From positions 89,530-153,529 of the forward strand of contig ML014138.1 of the NCBI GenBank assembly GCA_003615045.1: a stretch of DNA of 64,000 nucleotides, written 5' to 3'. The DNA comes from Caulochytrium protostelioides (taxonomy: Eukaryota; Chytridiomycota; Caulochytriomycetes; Caulochytriales; Caulochytriaceae). Under the pieces are notes generated by a model. The model was not told the origin of the DNA. It did no database searches and saw nothing but the letters and a program-made list of their open reading frames with translations. This document shows, piece by piece, positions 29,548 through 39,250 of the stretch. The first letter of the stretch is position 1. Each line of letters opens with the position of its first letter. The position numbers were made by a program, and so were the translations under genes.

Positions 29548-32500
29548 TCAGGCGGGCAGGATCACCAGGTGGCTGGAGGGCGATGCCGACAGAGTAGCGG
29601 GCGATGTCGTCGTAGCCGCGGTCGTGGTCATGGTCGTGGTCGTGGTCGAGTTGGCCGTGCCGATGCTGAGCTGCTTGACTTCCCCTTTGGGCATGAAATC
29701 GTGGTTAATGATGGACGAGCCAAAGCTGAAGGGCCATGTGGTCTTGGTTTCGTCGACGTTGTTGGGCTGGATGCAGGCATACGTAATACCGGTCTGGAAC
29801 TGCAGCGCGGCCTGGAGCATCTGACCCTTACCGACCCAGCGCGTGATGCCACTGTCACGCGACCCATACTCCATGCCGACAAAGGCGGTACCGAACATTA
29901 GCGCGAGCATGTCTTCGAGCGCGGCGATGCGATAGAGGCCCACGTTGGCCTGGGCCAGACCGAAGTCCCAGAGGTAGTTGAGGCCCATGACGGGGATGCC
30001 GACGACCCAGCCACCCCAAGGCCCGAACTTGGAGCGCTTGCCGCCAAAGGAAATCCATCCAGCGATCAGAGGCACACACCACACGGCGTAGTTGAGCGAC
30101 TCGAACCAAGAGGGCGGGACCGCGGCAAAGAACTCGCCGATCTTGGTTTCGGGGCTGATCTTGTTGGGCGCAATCGTCGACACGCCAATGACCATCGTCT
30201 GGAAGAACATACCCTGTGGAGCATCGAGCTCGTCGGGAATGCCGGTGTCGGTCCAGATCTTCCAGCCCGCACGGAGGAAAGTGAGCCCCGAACGAGCCAT
30301 GGCGACGATACTGGCAATGCGGTTGCGCAGCTTGTCGCGATAGCCGCAGCCCGGCTTGGCATTGACGACCTGGGTAAAGTACTGGTCGACTGACAGATCG
30401 GAAATGAAGCGATGGTCGGTGTCGTTGATTGGGAACTCCTGGAAGAGGGTGAGGTACTGCCCCGCCGAGACGATGGCGCCGAGATAGGCAAAGAGGCTGT
30501 AGATGGTGAAGTCCGAGCGGGGCTTGGGCACGTTACGCATCACGACACGCTCAAAGAAGGGCGTCACGATGGGGATATAGATCTCGATGCGGAACAGGTG
30601 GTCCCAGAAGATCACCAGGTCGCTGAGCAGCGCGACAATGAGGTTCATGATGTCGTCCATAAAATCGATCTGCAGGCGCGTGATCGCGCGCATCAGGTTC
30701 AGCATCTTGGGCACGTCCCAGTGCAGAATATCCGAAAAGTCAAAGTTGCGCAAAACCACCTTGAAGTCGACCGCGGTCTTCTCCATCAGATCCTGGAGCT
30801 TGACCAGGTTGGGGCGCATCTCGGCCGTCATGTTGCGCAGCTGCAGCGAAGGGCTGATCCAGTCGCGGGCGTCCTCCCAGATGTCGTGCAGATAGCTGTG
30901 GGACACGGGCATCAGCGTGTCCACGACGTGACCCGTGGACTGGATCACGCGGGGCTGGTTGCCGACCTTTTGGGTCGGGTGCGGCAGCTGCCGCTTCTGG
31001 TAGATCTCTTGGCGCTGCTCCTCGAGCATGTCCAGCAGAGGCTTGTCGTCGCCCCCGGCGTGCGTGATGGCCGAGCCCCAGGCGAGGTCCGAGTACAGGC
31101 GCATACGGTCAAAGCCATACGTGAGATCGGTGCCCCACTGCGGGATGTTGACACGGCTGAAGTAGCGCCACATGGTGCGGAAGTGCAGGCCAAACAAATC
31201 GGTCATCTGCGAGATCCGGTGGAACGCGTACACGTGCTGCAGGTGCTCGCCGATGCGGTCGTAGCGCGCATTGAGGCTGTCGTTCCAGCGGTGGAACGTC
31301 GCCCACCACGCATCCATCACGTCGTTCACCCAGCGGTGGATGGTGCCCGGCTGCGCCTCGTTGTCGCTGTCGTCACGTGGCCGCGCCACGTGCACCACGA
31401 GGACCGGCAAGGGGCCTGTCAACCCATACTGCTTTGCGACCTGCGCGTCCGGCTCCATGTGCTCAATACGGAACGAGACTGCGCGGGCCATGAGCTCCGG
31501 AACCGACTCTTCGCGCGGGGATGACCAGTGCATCACCGCGGGCGTCTGCGCAAAGGTGCTCGTTTTGTCGAGATCGCGGCGGAAGCGGGCGCTCTGGTGC
31601 TTCGAGTTCTCGGAGGTGCGCGGCACGATGTACCGCATGGGCTGACCCACGGAGGCGTCGTAAAGAGCGTGGGCGAGCGGGACGGCGGCGACGCGGTCGC
31701 GGCGCTGCAGCCGCGGACGCTTCACCAGCCTGGCCTGCGTGATGTCGTTGCGGTGGTCGTGGATCCAGCGGGTGCCCGGCTGGAGGTGATAGTTCTCGAT
31801 CAGGGTGCTGTCGATCTGAGGGTAGGATGCCTCGAAAGCATAGTAGGAAGCGTCGAGGTCGTGGCGGCGCGCAAAGGGTGAAAAGGCGGCGCGCACGGTC
31901 AGCGCCAGCTCTCGCTGGGGCGTGGGTCCGCTCTCGGCCGACGCCTGGATGACGTCCAGCAGCTTCAAGGACTGCTGGCGCAAGATCTCGGGGTCATTGA
32001 GCATCTCGGACGAGCCGATGCGGGCCATCTGAGTGCGGACCTTGGCGTCCGGGTAGACTTCGAGCCACTCGTTAGCGGGCATCCAGTCCGCCCGCACGTG
32101 AATGGCTTCCATGTGGCTGCGCTGCTGCGCGAGGATGCCAAAGTTGACGGCCTTTACATTCTCGGCGCGGTACATGTCCGTGGTGATCTGCACCAGCGTC
32201 TGCTGGTGCTGATCCACGGCGACCAGCGTTTCGCGGTGGCCCAAGTGAACTGAGACTTTGCACGGGATCGGGATATCCGACCCCAGCAGCGACCGCGTCG
32301 CGGCATAGCACCCGATGCGGAAGCGGTACGTCGGCAGATCCGTCTCAAAGCTCTCGTGGGCCGTCGACGTCGACGACGCCGGCGCCGGCGACTGCAGATC
32401 CCGCCGCGCCAGCGTGCTGCCGCCCGCCGGACCGAAGTCCGCCAGATGCGTACTCTGGATCGTCAAGTACTTCGCGAACTTTGCAATAAACTCGGGATCA

Positions 32501-32724
32501 TCCTGCGGTGCCTTGGCCGCACCGCCGCTCTCGCCGGCGGGCGGCCCGCTCAGGGCTTCGGCAGCGTCCATGGCCGCGCGGAAACTCAGCGGGCTAAACG
32601 CAACGGCCTCGCGGACCGCGGACAGGCCGAGCGTGATCACCATCAGGAGCAACAGGTGGGGCGACAGCGGCGCCGGGCGCCGAGGCCCTGCGCCACAGAT
32701 GGCGCGTCTTGTTTTCCTCGACAT
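29548..32724 (-). CDS. Large secretory-pathway membrane protein, unrecognised family
   Basis: The chosen start is the ATG at 32724 (MSKRKT-like basic start, then a signal anchor LLLLMVITLGLSAV); the frame extends to 32931, but that part is unlike coding sequence. The product is 1058 aa. After the signal peptide, about 640 residues are predicted lumenal or extracellular, with many Trp, Tyr and His (for example DAWWATFHRWND). The C-terminal third has several hydrophobic segments, at about 690-715, 735-760, 838-855, 880-900, 905-925 and 930-950. It ends in a Thr-rich tail. No catalytic motif or known domain is evident. The even composition, lack of low complexity and strong C-ending codon bias suggest a well-expressed, constrained protein. 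Its role may be at the cell surface or in the ER, but this is not shown by the sequence. Confidence 0.75.
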   Translation of the reverse strand: MSRKTRRAICGAGPRRPAPLSPHLLLLMVITLGLSAVREAVAFSPLSFRAAMDAAEALSGPPAGESGGAAKAPQDDPEFIAKFAKYLTIQSTHLADFGPAGGSTLARRDLQSPAPASSTSTAHESFETDLPTYRFRIGCYAATRSLLGSDIPIPCKVSVHLGHRETLVAVDQHQQTLVQITTDMYRAENVKAVNFGILAQQRSHMEAIHVRADWMPANEWLEVYPDAKVRTQMARIGSSEMLNDPEILRQQSLKLLDVIQASAESGPTPQRELALTVRAAFSPFARRHDLDASYYAFEASYPQIDSTLIENYHLQPGTRWIHDHRNDITQARLVKRPRLQRRDRVAAVPLAHALYDASVGQPMRYIVPRTSENSKHQSARFRRDLDKTSTFAQTPAVMHWSSPREESVPELMARAVSFRIEHMEPDAQVAKQYGLTGPLPVLVVHVARPRDDSDNEAQPGTIHRWVNDVMDAWWATFHRWNDSLNARYDRIGEHLQHVYAFHRISQMTDLFGLHFRTMWRYFSRVNIPQWGTDLTYGFDRMRLYSDLAWGSAITHAGGDDKPLLDMLEEQRQEIYQKRQLPHPTQKVGNQPRVIQSTGHVVDTLMPVSHSYLHDIWEDARDWISPSLQLRNMTAEMRPNLVKLQDLMEKTAVDFKVVLRNFDFSDILHWDVPKMLNLMRAITRLQIDFMDDIMNLIVALLSDLVIFWDHLFRIEIYIPIVTPFFERVVMRNVPKPRSDFTIYSLFAYLGAIVSAGQYLTLFQEFPINDTDHRFISDLSVDQYFTQVVNAKPGCGYRDKLRNRIASIVAMARSGLTFLRAGWKIWTDTGIPDELDAPQGMFFQTMVIGVSTIAPNKISPETKIGEFFAAVPPSWFESLNYAVWCVPLIAGWISFGGKRSKFGPWGGWVVGIPVMGLNYLWDFGLAQANVGLYRIAALEDMLALMFGTAFVGMEYGSRDSGITRWVGKGQMLQAALQFQTGITYACIQPNNVDETKTTWPFSFGSSIINHDFMPKGEVKQLSIGTANSTTTTTMTTTAATTTSPATLSASPSSHLVILPA

Positions 32725-34775
32725 GGTCGGTTTATGAAAGGGGGATGGGTAGTGCGGGGAGCGGTGCGCCGGCAAGGGCGAGGCAAGGTGCACCGGGGTT
32801 GCCCGCCGGGGCCGCGTGGCAGCAGGTGACCACGGCGTCCCGAGAACCCCCGCCACAGGCTGTATAAAGGACGGACGTCCCACGCTGCGGGAGCGTCGGT
32901 TTGTATGATCTGAGAAGAGTCCGAATGGCAAGACGGCAAAAGGAAGCGTCGGGAAGCTGATGTCGGCAAGAAAAATGCCGACAGGTTCGATACTCAGCCT
33001 CTCTCAACGAAAGGAACCACGACAAATGCGAGAAAGGCTCTCTCTCTCTCTCTCGGACTCTCTCTTTCGACATTCAGGCTGACTATCATGTCTGGTCAGA
33101 CTAGCCGTTTCCGGTATCGACGCCTGCAGATATACGCGTGTCGCCATTGTTCGCTATGGACGGGAGCGTCACACTCCGCGGACCGCCCGGCAGCCGACAG
33201 CATGATGCCTGTAACACGCCATCAACCGTGAGCCCCATGGTACCTGCGTTGCGCATGGGTTGGTCGGCCGTCGGCCTGCCGCCGGTCCCGCCGACGCTCA
33301 CGGCCCAGCGTCACGGCTCGTCGCGGGGCGGAGCTCAGGGCCCTGCGGCTCGCCGGCCGACTGGGGCGGATTCCCGCGGGTGGACGCGTCCCGACAGACC
33401 TGTATCGCCGAGCGCGGCCTTCGTCGGGCGGAAGCACGTCCGCTCGCTCGTGTCCGTGGGCCTGGTGTTGACCGCCGTTCCGCAAGGTCGCACCGGTACG
33501 GCGCCGGCGCTCGCCGGCGGCTCTCACGGCACCCCGCCGCCATACGTGCGTGAAACCCAAAGCGCCTGAGGATGCGCCGTGCCGCGACCCTTCTCGCGCC
33601 CAGCTCGGACGGCCCCTCGCTCTCTCCCTGTCGGGTCCAGCGGCTTTATTTTTTTGTGCTTGATTTTTACCCGGTGCCCGTCAGGCCGCGTCCCATCCGT
33701 TTGCCGGTCCGGTCCGGGACGCAGTCACTCAGCCAAGCAGGCCGCTCGCCTCTCTGCTGACACGAGACGCTACGATTCCCGAGAAGGACGGCTCCATCGA
33801 AAACAAAATCGACAACGGAAGGAGAACGGCACGCTGGACGGGACATGCTTGAGCGAGCCCTCCTCCATGAGCCGGCGAAGGGCAACGCTATCAGGCATCC
33901 GTCGGCATGCGTGAGAGAGGCGCCACGAGCCTCAGCCGATTCGAGGTAGCCGCCGGCCGTGTGCTGCATCATCCTTCCGCCCTGCGGACATCGGCTGCCT
34001 TCCGCTGCGATAATCGAAGAGTGAGCCGACACGACGTACACCCCCTTGTAGGATCCCCCCTCCCGGCCGTCAATGCTTAGCCCTGAATCGTCCGCTTTTT
34101 ATCTTTGTTTGACCGCCCTTCGCTGCCAGCGTTATTTTTCCTTATCGGGCCGTCGGACAGACCGGTGGACCGGTGCGAAGGCCCCGCTGGCGCGTGTCGG
34201 AGTTTGGGCGACGCGACGTCATGCCCGGGCAAGCCAGCCCGGCTTGAATCCGAGGCTTGGCGCGCGGACCCCTATCCTGCGGCTCGCCGGATAGGCGAGC
34301 GCCTGATAGGCGAACCCGCATCAAAAGGGTGCGCCGCATGGGTTTCTGCCGATCGACGAGCTGACGGCTGGTATGTTGTGGTTCCCATGATGTCGGCGCC
34401 ACCTGTCAGCCGATGCGCGGCTCCGAGAGGGGATCGCCAAGCCGCGCTCATCCCTGCACGGGCACGCCATCGGCTGAGCCGCGATGGCGCGAGCGGCTGC
34501 CGAAGAGGCGTGCCAATGCTGCGCGAGAGAGGGAGCAAGAGGCCTCTACAGTGGATCTGCCGCCGACCAGGAATTGTTGGACACGTGTCACACGCGCTGG
34601 GTGTCGCAATAACTCTCGTTCACGACGGCGCTCTAGAAAGAGATCAGATTATGCCGTCACGCTCTCGCTGCGCGTGATGCCATCGACGCCGTCTAAATGG
34701 ATTATTGATATGACTTTGGATGTTTTTAGGCATCACGTGAGCGCTCCATCCACGCCACGCAGCATCACAAGCCGG
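32725..34775. other. Intergenic, no supported gene
   Basis: About 2 kb between two minus-strand genes. A (CT)n tract lies at 33038-33054. ORFs at 33138-33569 and 34105-34677 on the plus strand are Arg/Pro/Gly-rich with no recognised motif and opposed by equally long antisense ORFs, so I do not call them. Confidence 0.45.
33038..33054. repeat. (CT)n microsatellite
   Basis: Seventeen bases of alternating C and T, about 310 nt upstream of the start codon of the large membrane-protein gene. On that gene's strand it is a GA tract, which in many promoters excludes nucleosomes. Confidence 0.75.
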
Positions 34776-36461
34776 TTAGGCCCAGTATTTGATGGTACCA
34801 TCCCAGGAGCAGGAGGCAAGATGGGAGGCTTCGTGCGGGTGCCACAAGACCTTGCTGACGACGCCATCGTGGGCGCGCAATGTCTTCAGGTGGCGGCCCT
34901 GGGCCCAGTCCCAGAACCAGATCTGGCCCTCCGAGTCGCCCGAGACGACATAGCGACCATCGGGCGCGAACCCGGGCACGCATGCATACCCGGCCACCAG
35001 ATGGCCCTTAAACGCCTTTTTGCGGTTCATCCGGAACCGGTCTTTGCCAGCCTGGAAGACGACGATCTGGTTGTCGAGGCTCTGCCCGATAAGGGCGCTG
35101 CCGCCCGGGCGCGTCGCCATTGCCGGGATCGAGTGCATTGCCGGATCGGCCACGTACTTAATCACGACGGGGATATCCATTTCCCAGAGGCGCACGGCTT
35201 TGTCGCTGCTCGTCGTCACAAACCGGCGGCCCTCGTCGATAAACGTAATCGTGTTGACGGCGGCCTGGTGCTGGTCGTACGACTGGACGGTCTGGCCGGT
35301 GCGCACGTCCATCTGGTGGACGGCGCCGTCATCACACGCCGCAAAGAACTGGTGCGGGTTGTTCGGGTGGTACCGAACCATGTTCGTGATCCGTTTCGTC
35401 TGCCATCGCGCCGTACACTGGCCCGTGACCGTGTCCCACTGCTTGATCCAGCGGTCGTGACCCGCGCTCAGAAAGAAGAGCCCGTCGCTGCGGAACGAGA
35501 TGTCCTTGACGCCGCGGGTGTGTCCCACAAACGTGCGCAAGCACCCGCGACGCCGGTAGACGTCCCACAGCTTGATCTGCGAGTCCATACTGGACGTCAG
35601 CAGCAGATGCGCGGTGCCGGGGAACCACTCCATGGCCGTGACGGCCTTCGTATGGCCCGTCCAGCAGTGCACCATCCGCTGCGGCAGCCGCGTCTCCGGC
35701 ACGTGGTCGGCTTGGCTGAGCACCGCCGGCAGCTCGGCGTCCACAGACAGGTACGTGCGGCCCTGGTAGTCGCGCTCGGAGACGCCGTGGAACCGCGTGC
35801 TTTCCGGCGCGCCGCCCGCGCCTAGGCGGCCAGTGGCGCGTGACCGCGTGCCGACGGCGCTGCTGGCGGCGGTCGCCGCCTCGGCTGCCGCGGCGTCCGC
35901 GGCGTCGGTGACGACAGCAACGCCGTTGACGAGCGTGTCGTCCTCATCGGCCACGAGTGGCGCGACTTCGCCCGCGAAGCCGGCCCACGGGCCTTGGAAC
36001 TGGGCGACGTCCTCGGGCGTGCCGCGGTCGCGCCGGGGCGCTGTCGCCGCGAGCAGCGCGCGCTTGCGCGCCCGCCGGCCGAGTCCCGCGTGCTCAGGCG
36101 GGACCGCCGAGGCCGCGGCGTTGTGGAGCGCGTTAAATGTGGTTTCGTCGACGAATGTCGTCTCCACGTGGCCGGTGAGCATGTTTTTGGCGGCCGACGG
36201 AAGGGATCCAGCGGCCACAAGCGCCAGCGAAGACGGCGTCGGCGACTGCGGACGCCGCGCGCCGGCCGCCGCGTCGCGATCGGTGGCGAGCACATCAACG
36301 CGGCCGTCGGGATCGGGCGCGGCGTCGATACGCGGCCGCTTGATCAGGGGCCCCGTCGACGGCAGCGGCGCTGGCGACATCGGAGCGGCGGCGGCCGTTG
36401 CATCGCGCTCATCGTCGCTGCCAGAGCGACTGCTCGCATAGTCCTCCACGAGGCCGTTCAT
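34776..36461 (-). CDS. PRP17: Pre-mRNA-splicing factor Prp17/CDC40
   Basis: This is a 561-residue, single-exon ORF starting at ATG 36461. The N-terminal half carries the Prp17 signatures NMLTGHVETTFVDE and STRFHGVSERDYQGRTYL, which lead into the spliceosomal core. The C-terminal ~300 residues are seven WD40 blades beginning CWTGHTKAVTAMEWFP and closing with HPHEASHLASCSWDGTIKYW. Blade sequences follow human CDC40 closely (GCLRTFVGHTRGVKDI, HQAAVNTITFIDEGRRFV, FKGHLVAGYAC). Prp17 joins the spliceosome for the second catalytic step (C* complex) and contacts Prp8 and Slu7 in the nucleus. The N-terminus is more Ala/Asp-rich than usual but of normal length. Confidence 0.95.
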   Translation of the reverse strand: MNGLVEDYASSRSGSDDERDATAAAAPMSPAPLPSTGPLIKRPRIDAAPDPDGRVDVLATDRDAAAGARRPQSPTPSSLALVAAGSLPSAAKNMLTGHVETTFVDETTFNALHNAAASAVPPEHAGLGRRARKRALLAATAPRRDRGTPEDVAQFQGPWAGFAGEVAPLVADEDDTLVNGVAVVTDAADAAAAEAATAASSAVGTRSRATGRLGAGGAPESTRFHGVSERDYQGRTYLSVDAELPAVLSQADHVPETRLPQRMVHCWTGHTKAVTAMEWFPGTAHLLLTSSMDSQIKLWDVYRRRGCLRTFVGHTRGVKDISFRSDGLFFLSAGHDRWIKQWDTVTGQCTARWQTKRITNMVRYHPNNPHQFFAACDDGAVHQMDVRTGQTVQSYDQHQAAVNTITFIDEGRRFVTTSSDKAVRLWEMDIPVVIKYVADPAMHSIPAMATRPGGSALIGQSLDNQIVVFQAGKDRFRMNRKKAFKGHLVAGYACVPGFAPDGRYVVSGDSEGQIWFWDWAQGRHLKTLRAHDGVVSKVLWHPHEASHLASCSWDGTIKYWA

Positions 36462-37009
36462 GGCGGCCGCAGAAGCGCGAGGCGCAAGCAGAGCGCAGTC
36501 GGTGGCGGGATCGCTGAGAATAGGCTACCGGGTGGATAGGCGTGGATGTAGGGGAAGGGGTCGCATCTTCTTCGCGACAAGGAACGGCTCGAAGAGTGAG
36601 CGACCGTGGTGCGCGCTGCTGGTAATGACACCGTTCTCATGTGATGCTATGAATGACCCGCAGTAACGCCGCTATTGCATCGCCCGTCACCCATCGTTCA
36701 TCGTCCATCGCCCATCGCACGATGCTATCGCCGCTAAGCGCGTGCCCCGCTATCTCCGCCAGCGCCACGCCGCCCTTTCCCGAAAAGACCCCTATGGCCG
36801 GTGTGTGCTGGCGTCGGGTTGCTCCGAAAGGCAACAACGAACGCCCTACGAACGCCACATCCACCCGCCAAGCCCCGCCCCCGATCGGCGTCCACGAGAC
36901 AGAGAGAGTCAGTCGTGCCGTTTCGGGCGTGTAATGTATTCATTGTATAAATTAATGGGGTGATATCCCCAAAGGAAAAGCAGCCCAGCACGGAGATCTG
37001 CTGGTAATT
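36462..37009. other. Intergenic, PRP17 promoter region
   Basis: About 0.55 kb between the PRP17 start and the RIO1 stop, both on the minus strand. No gene is visible. The RIO1-proximal end is A/T-rich as expected for a 3' UTR. Confidence 0.5.
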
Positions 37010-39250
37010 CTAACGCTTGCCTGCCTTCTTGATCTTCTTTTGCTTCTCGGCCTTGGGCATCTTGGTCTTGCGGCGCTCGCGCTTCGCTTCCTTGACGGCC
37101 TGCTTACGTGCTTTCTTGTCGTCGCGGTCCTCGAACCGCTTGAAGTTGCGCGCGCCGCCGCCCGAGGGCCCGCGCTCGGTGTCCGATCCGGACGCCGATC
37201 CGGCCTCCGAATCTGAGTCTGAGTCGCTGTCGGAATCGCTGTCGGTAACGCCCGCATCGCCCGCCTTTGCGTCGTCACCGTCTGAGCCGGGCGCCGACGT
37301 CGGCGGCGTCATGGGCCCCGCGGCGGCATCGTTCTGCTTTGCCGCCGCCGCCGCAGCAGCGGCAGCTTGCGCCGGCCCGTCCAGCAGGCCGAGGGCCATG
37401 CGGAACGCGACGTCCTCGGGCTTTGCGTTCTCCTGGACACCAGCCTCGAGGCGCTGCTCGGTGGCGGTCGCCTCGTCGGTGGCGCCACCGCGGCTGCTGA
37501 TGCGCGGCCCCGGGCCGAGCGACGGGTTGAGCTCTTCAACACGCCGCGGGATGTAGGTCTGCTGGAAGACGGCGTCGTCGACGGCGGCGTCCTCGAGGAA
37601 CGACTCGGCCCGGGAGTCGAGGTCCGCTTGGAGGCGGCGCAGCCGCGCGGCCAGGTAGCGCCGCTCGAGTGGCGAGTCCGGGGGCGAGGCCAGCACGCCC
37701 GCCAGCGTCATCTCGGCCGGCTTGAATGCGCCGTCGGCGGCCACGGCATCCAGATCGTCGTGGGCCACGAGCGATCCTTCATCCGTGTTAACGACGAATT
37801 CGAACACGTCGCGCGTCACCAGCTTGAGCGTCGCGAGCTTCGCGAGGAACGCAACGACGTTGGCGCAGTCCTTGCGAAGAAAGTCGAACGCGTGCGGGTG
37901 GTCGTGCTCAACCGACTGCGACACGTCAATCACATAGACGGTGCGCTTGTGCCACAGCAGGTTATACTCGGAGAAATCGGCATGCACCAGACAGCACCGG
38001 TGGTACATGCGCCACAAGAGTGACAGAATCTGCTGGAAGACGGACTCGACAGACTCGGTCGGGATGTCCGCATCCTTCAGGCGCGGCGCCGACCACCCCT
38101 TTGAGCTGCCGATAAAGGTCATGAGCAGCACGTGGGTGCGCAGCAAGATCGGTTTCGGCGACGGGATCATGGCGTTCTGCAAGCGCTTCAGGTTGCGCAG
38201 CTCCTTCTCAGCCCACACTTTGACCATCTTGCGGGGGTTGCTGCGCGAGTAGCCCTGGCGGAAACGGTACTCGCCCGTCACATAGCGGTCGCGGTCTTTG
38301 AAGACCAGAATCGACGTCTTGTAGATTTTGAGCGCACAGTGCTCAACGCGGGGCGCCGCTGCACCCGCGGCTGGGTCGCCTTCCACGGGCAAGGTCCCCG
38401 CGGTAGCGTGGTAGACGTTAGCTTCTTTGCCTGTGCTGATACAGCCGTTGATTTCATTAATGATCCCGTTGTTGATCATTTTGAAGATCACCAACCGCGT
38501 CCGTGGGTCCAGCACCTGCTCGACGGTCGCACGATCCGCCTTGTCCTTTGTGTGGCGGCCGGCAGCGGCGCCCTTCTGCTTGACGCCGCCGCCGCCGCCA
38601 GCGTTGCCGCCCGCCATCAACGGCAGCGGCGCAGCGCCCGTCGTCGCTGTCGGCGCCGAGGGCAGGCGGTCCAGACAAATCCGGTTCGCAAACTTCGCTT
38701 GCAGCTGGCGATCGGCCTCCTGCCACGCTTTGCCAGTGCCGTTGGCCGTATCGTCGTCGTCCGCCCCGTCGCCCGAGGCCGCAGCAGCGTTCGCCGTATC
38801 AGCGAGTTTGTTCTGTGCGCTCTTGCGTGCGGCGGCCGCAGCCGCGGCGGCCGCGGACAGCTTCGTGGCGGCCTGGTGCTGGTCCGTGAGTAGGCGCTCG
38901 TTCAGTCGGAGCTTGTTGAACGATTTTGTCAGGTTGCCGCCACGGAGCTCCCACGCATCACCGTAGCCGACACGCTCGGTCTCGGTGAGGATGTTCTCGC
39001 CGTCGTGCAGCAAGTCGGCCTCGTCAGCATCCGCATCGACATCGCTATAGTAGTCCTGCTCGTTGACATCGTCAAAGTTGTATTCGTTGTCAATGTCCGA
39101 GCCGTCTTCAGCACTCGCGCCCACATCCGTCTCGGCTGGATTCGAAGGCGTGGACGGCGCGCGGGCGCCGGTCTTGATGAACTGAATCGTCGGCGAGGGC
39201 ATCGCTGTTGCTTCAACGAGCGGCACGACCGCCGATCCGCTGCCCTCCAT
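37010..39250 (-). CDS. RIO1: Serine/threonine protein kinase/ATPase Rio1
   Basis: The ATG at 39250 (MEGSGSAVV) was chosen because the frame upstream to 39691 reads like non-coding sequence; this gives 746 aa. The N-terminus is acidic (about 60-120). The RIO domain spans about 280-560, with the RIO1-specific nucleotide loop STGKEANVYHA, Lys308 in CALKIYKTS, the catalytic Asp425 in HADFSEYNLL and the metal-binding IDVSQSVEHDHP. The flexible-loop motif YRFRQGYSRSNPRKM is also typical of Rio1. The C-terminus is long: an Ala-rich stretch, an acidic Ser/Asp tract and a Lys/Arg-rich end. Rio1 acts in the last cytoplasmic steps of 40S subunit maturation, releasing Nob1 and Pno1 from pre-40S particles. 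The basic tail fits pre-rRNA binding or nuclear localisation. Confidence 0.95.
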   Translation of the reverse strand: MEGSGSAVVPLVEATAMPSPTIQFIKTGARAPSTPSNPAETDVGASAEDGSDIDNEYNFDDVNEQDYYSDVDADADEADLLHDGENILTETERVGYGDAWELRGGNLTKSFNKLRLNERLLTDQHQAATKLSAAAAAAAAARKSAQNKLADTANAAAASGDGADDDDTANGTGKAWQEADRQLQAKFANRICLDRLPSAPTATTGAAPLPLMAGGNAGGGGGVKQKGAAAGRHTKDKADRATVEQVLDPRTRLVIFKMINNGIINEINGCISTGKEANVYHATAGTLPVEGDPAAGAAAPRVEHCALKIYKTSILVFKDRDRYVTGEYRFRQGYSRSNPRKMVKVWAEKELRNLKRLQNAMIPSPKPILLRTHVLLMTFIGSSKGWSAPRLKDADIPTESVESVFQQILSLLWRMYHRCCLVHADFSEYNLLWHKRTVYVIDVSQSVEHDHPHAFDFLRKDCANVVAFLAKLATLKLVTRDVFEFVVNTDEGSLVAHDDLDAVAADGAFKPAEMTLAGVLASPPDSPLERRYLAARLRRLQADLDSRAESFLEDAAVDDAVFQQTYIPRRVEELNPSLGPGPRISSRGGATDEATATEQRLEAGVQENAKPEDVAFRMALGLLDGPAQAAAAAAAAAKQNDAAAGPMTPPTSAPGSDGDDAKAGDAGVTDSDSDSDSDSDSEAGSASGSDTERGPSGGGARNFKRFEDRDDKKARKQAVKEAKRERRKTKMPKAEKQKKIKKAGKR

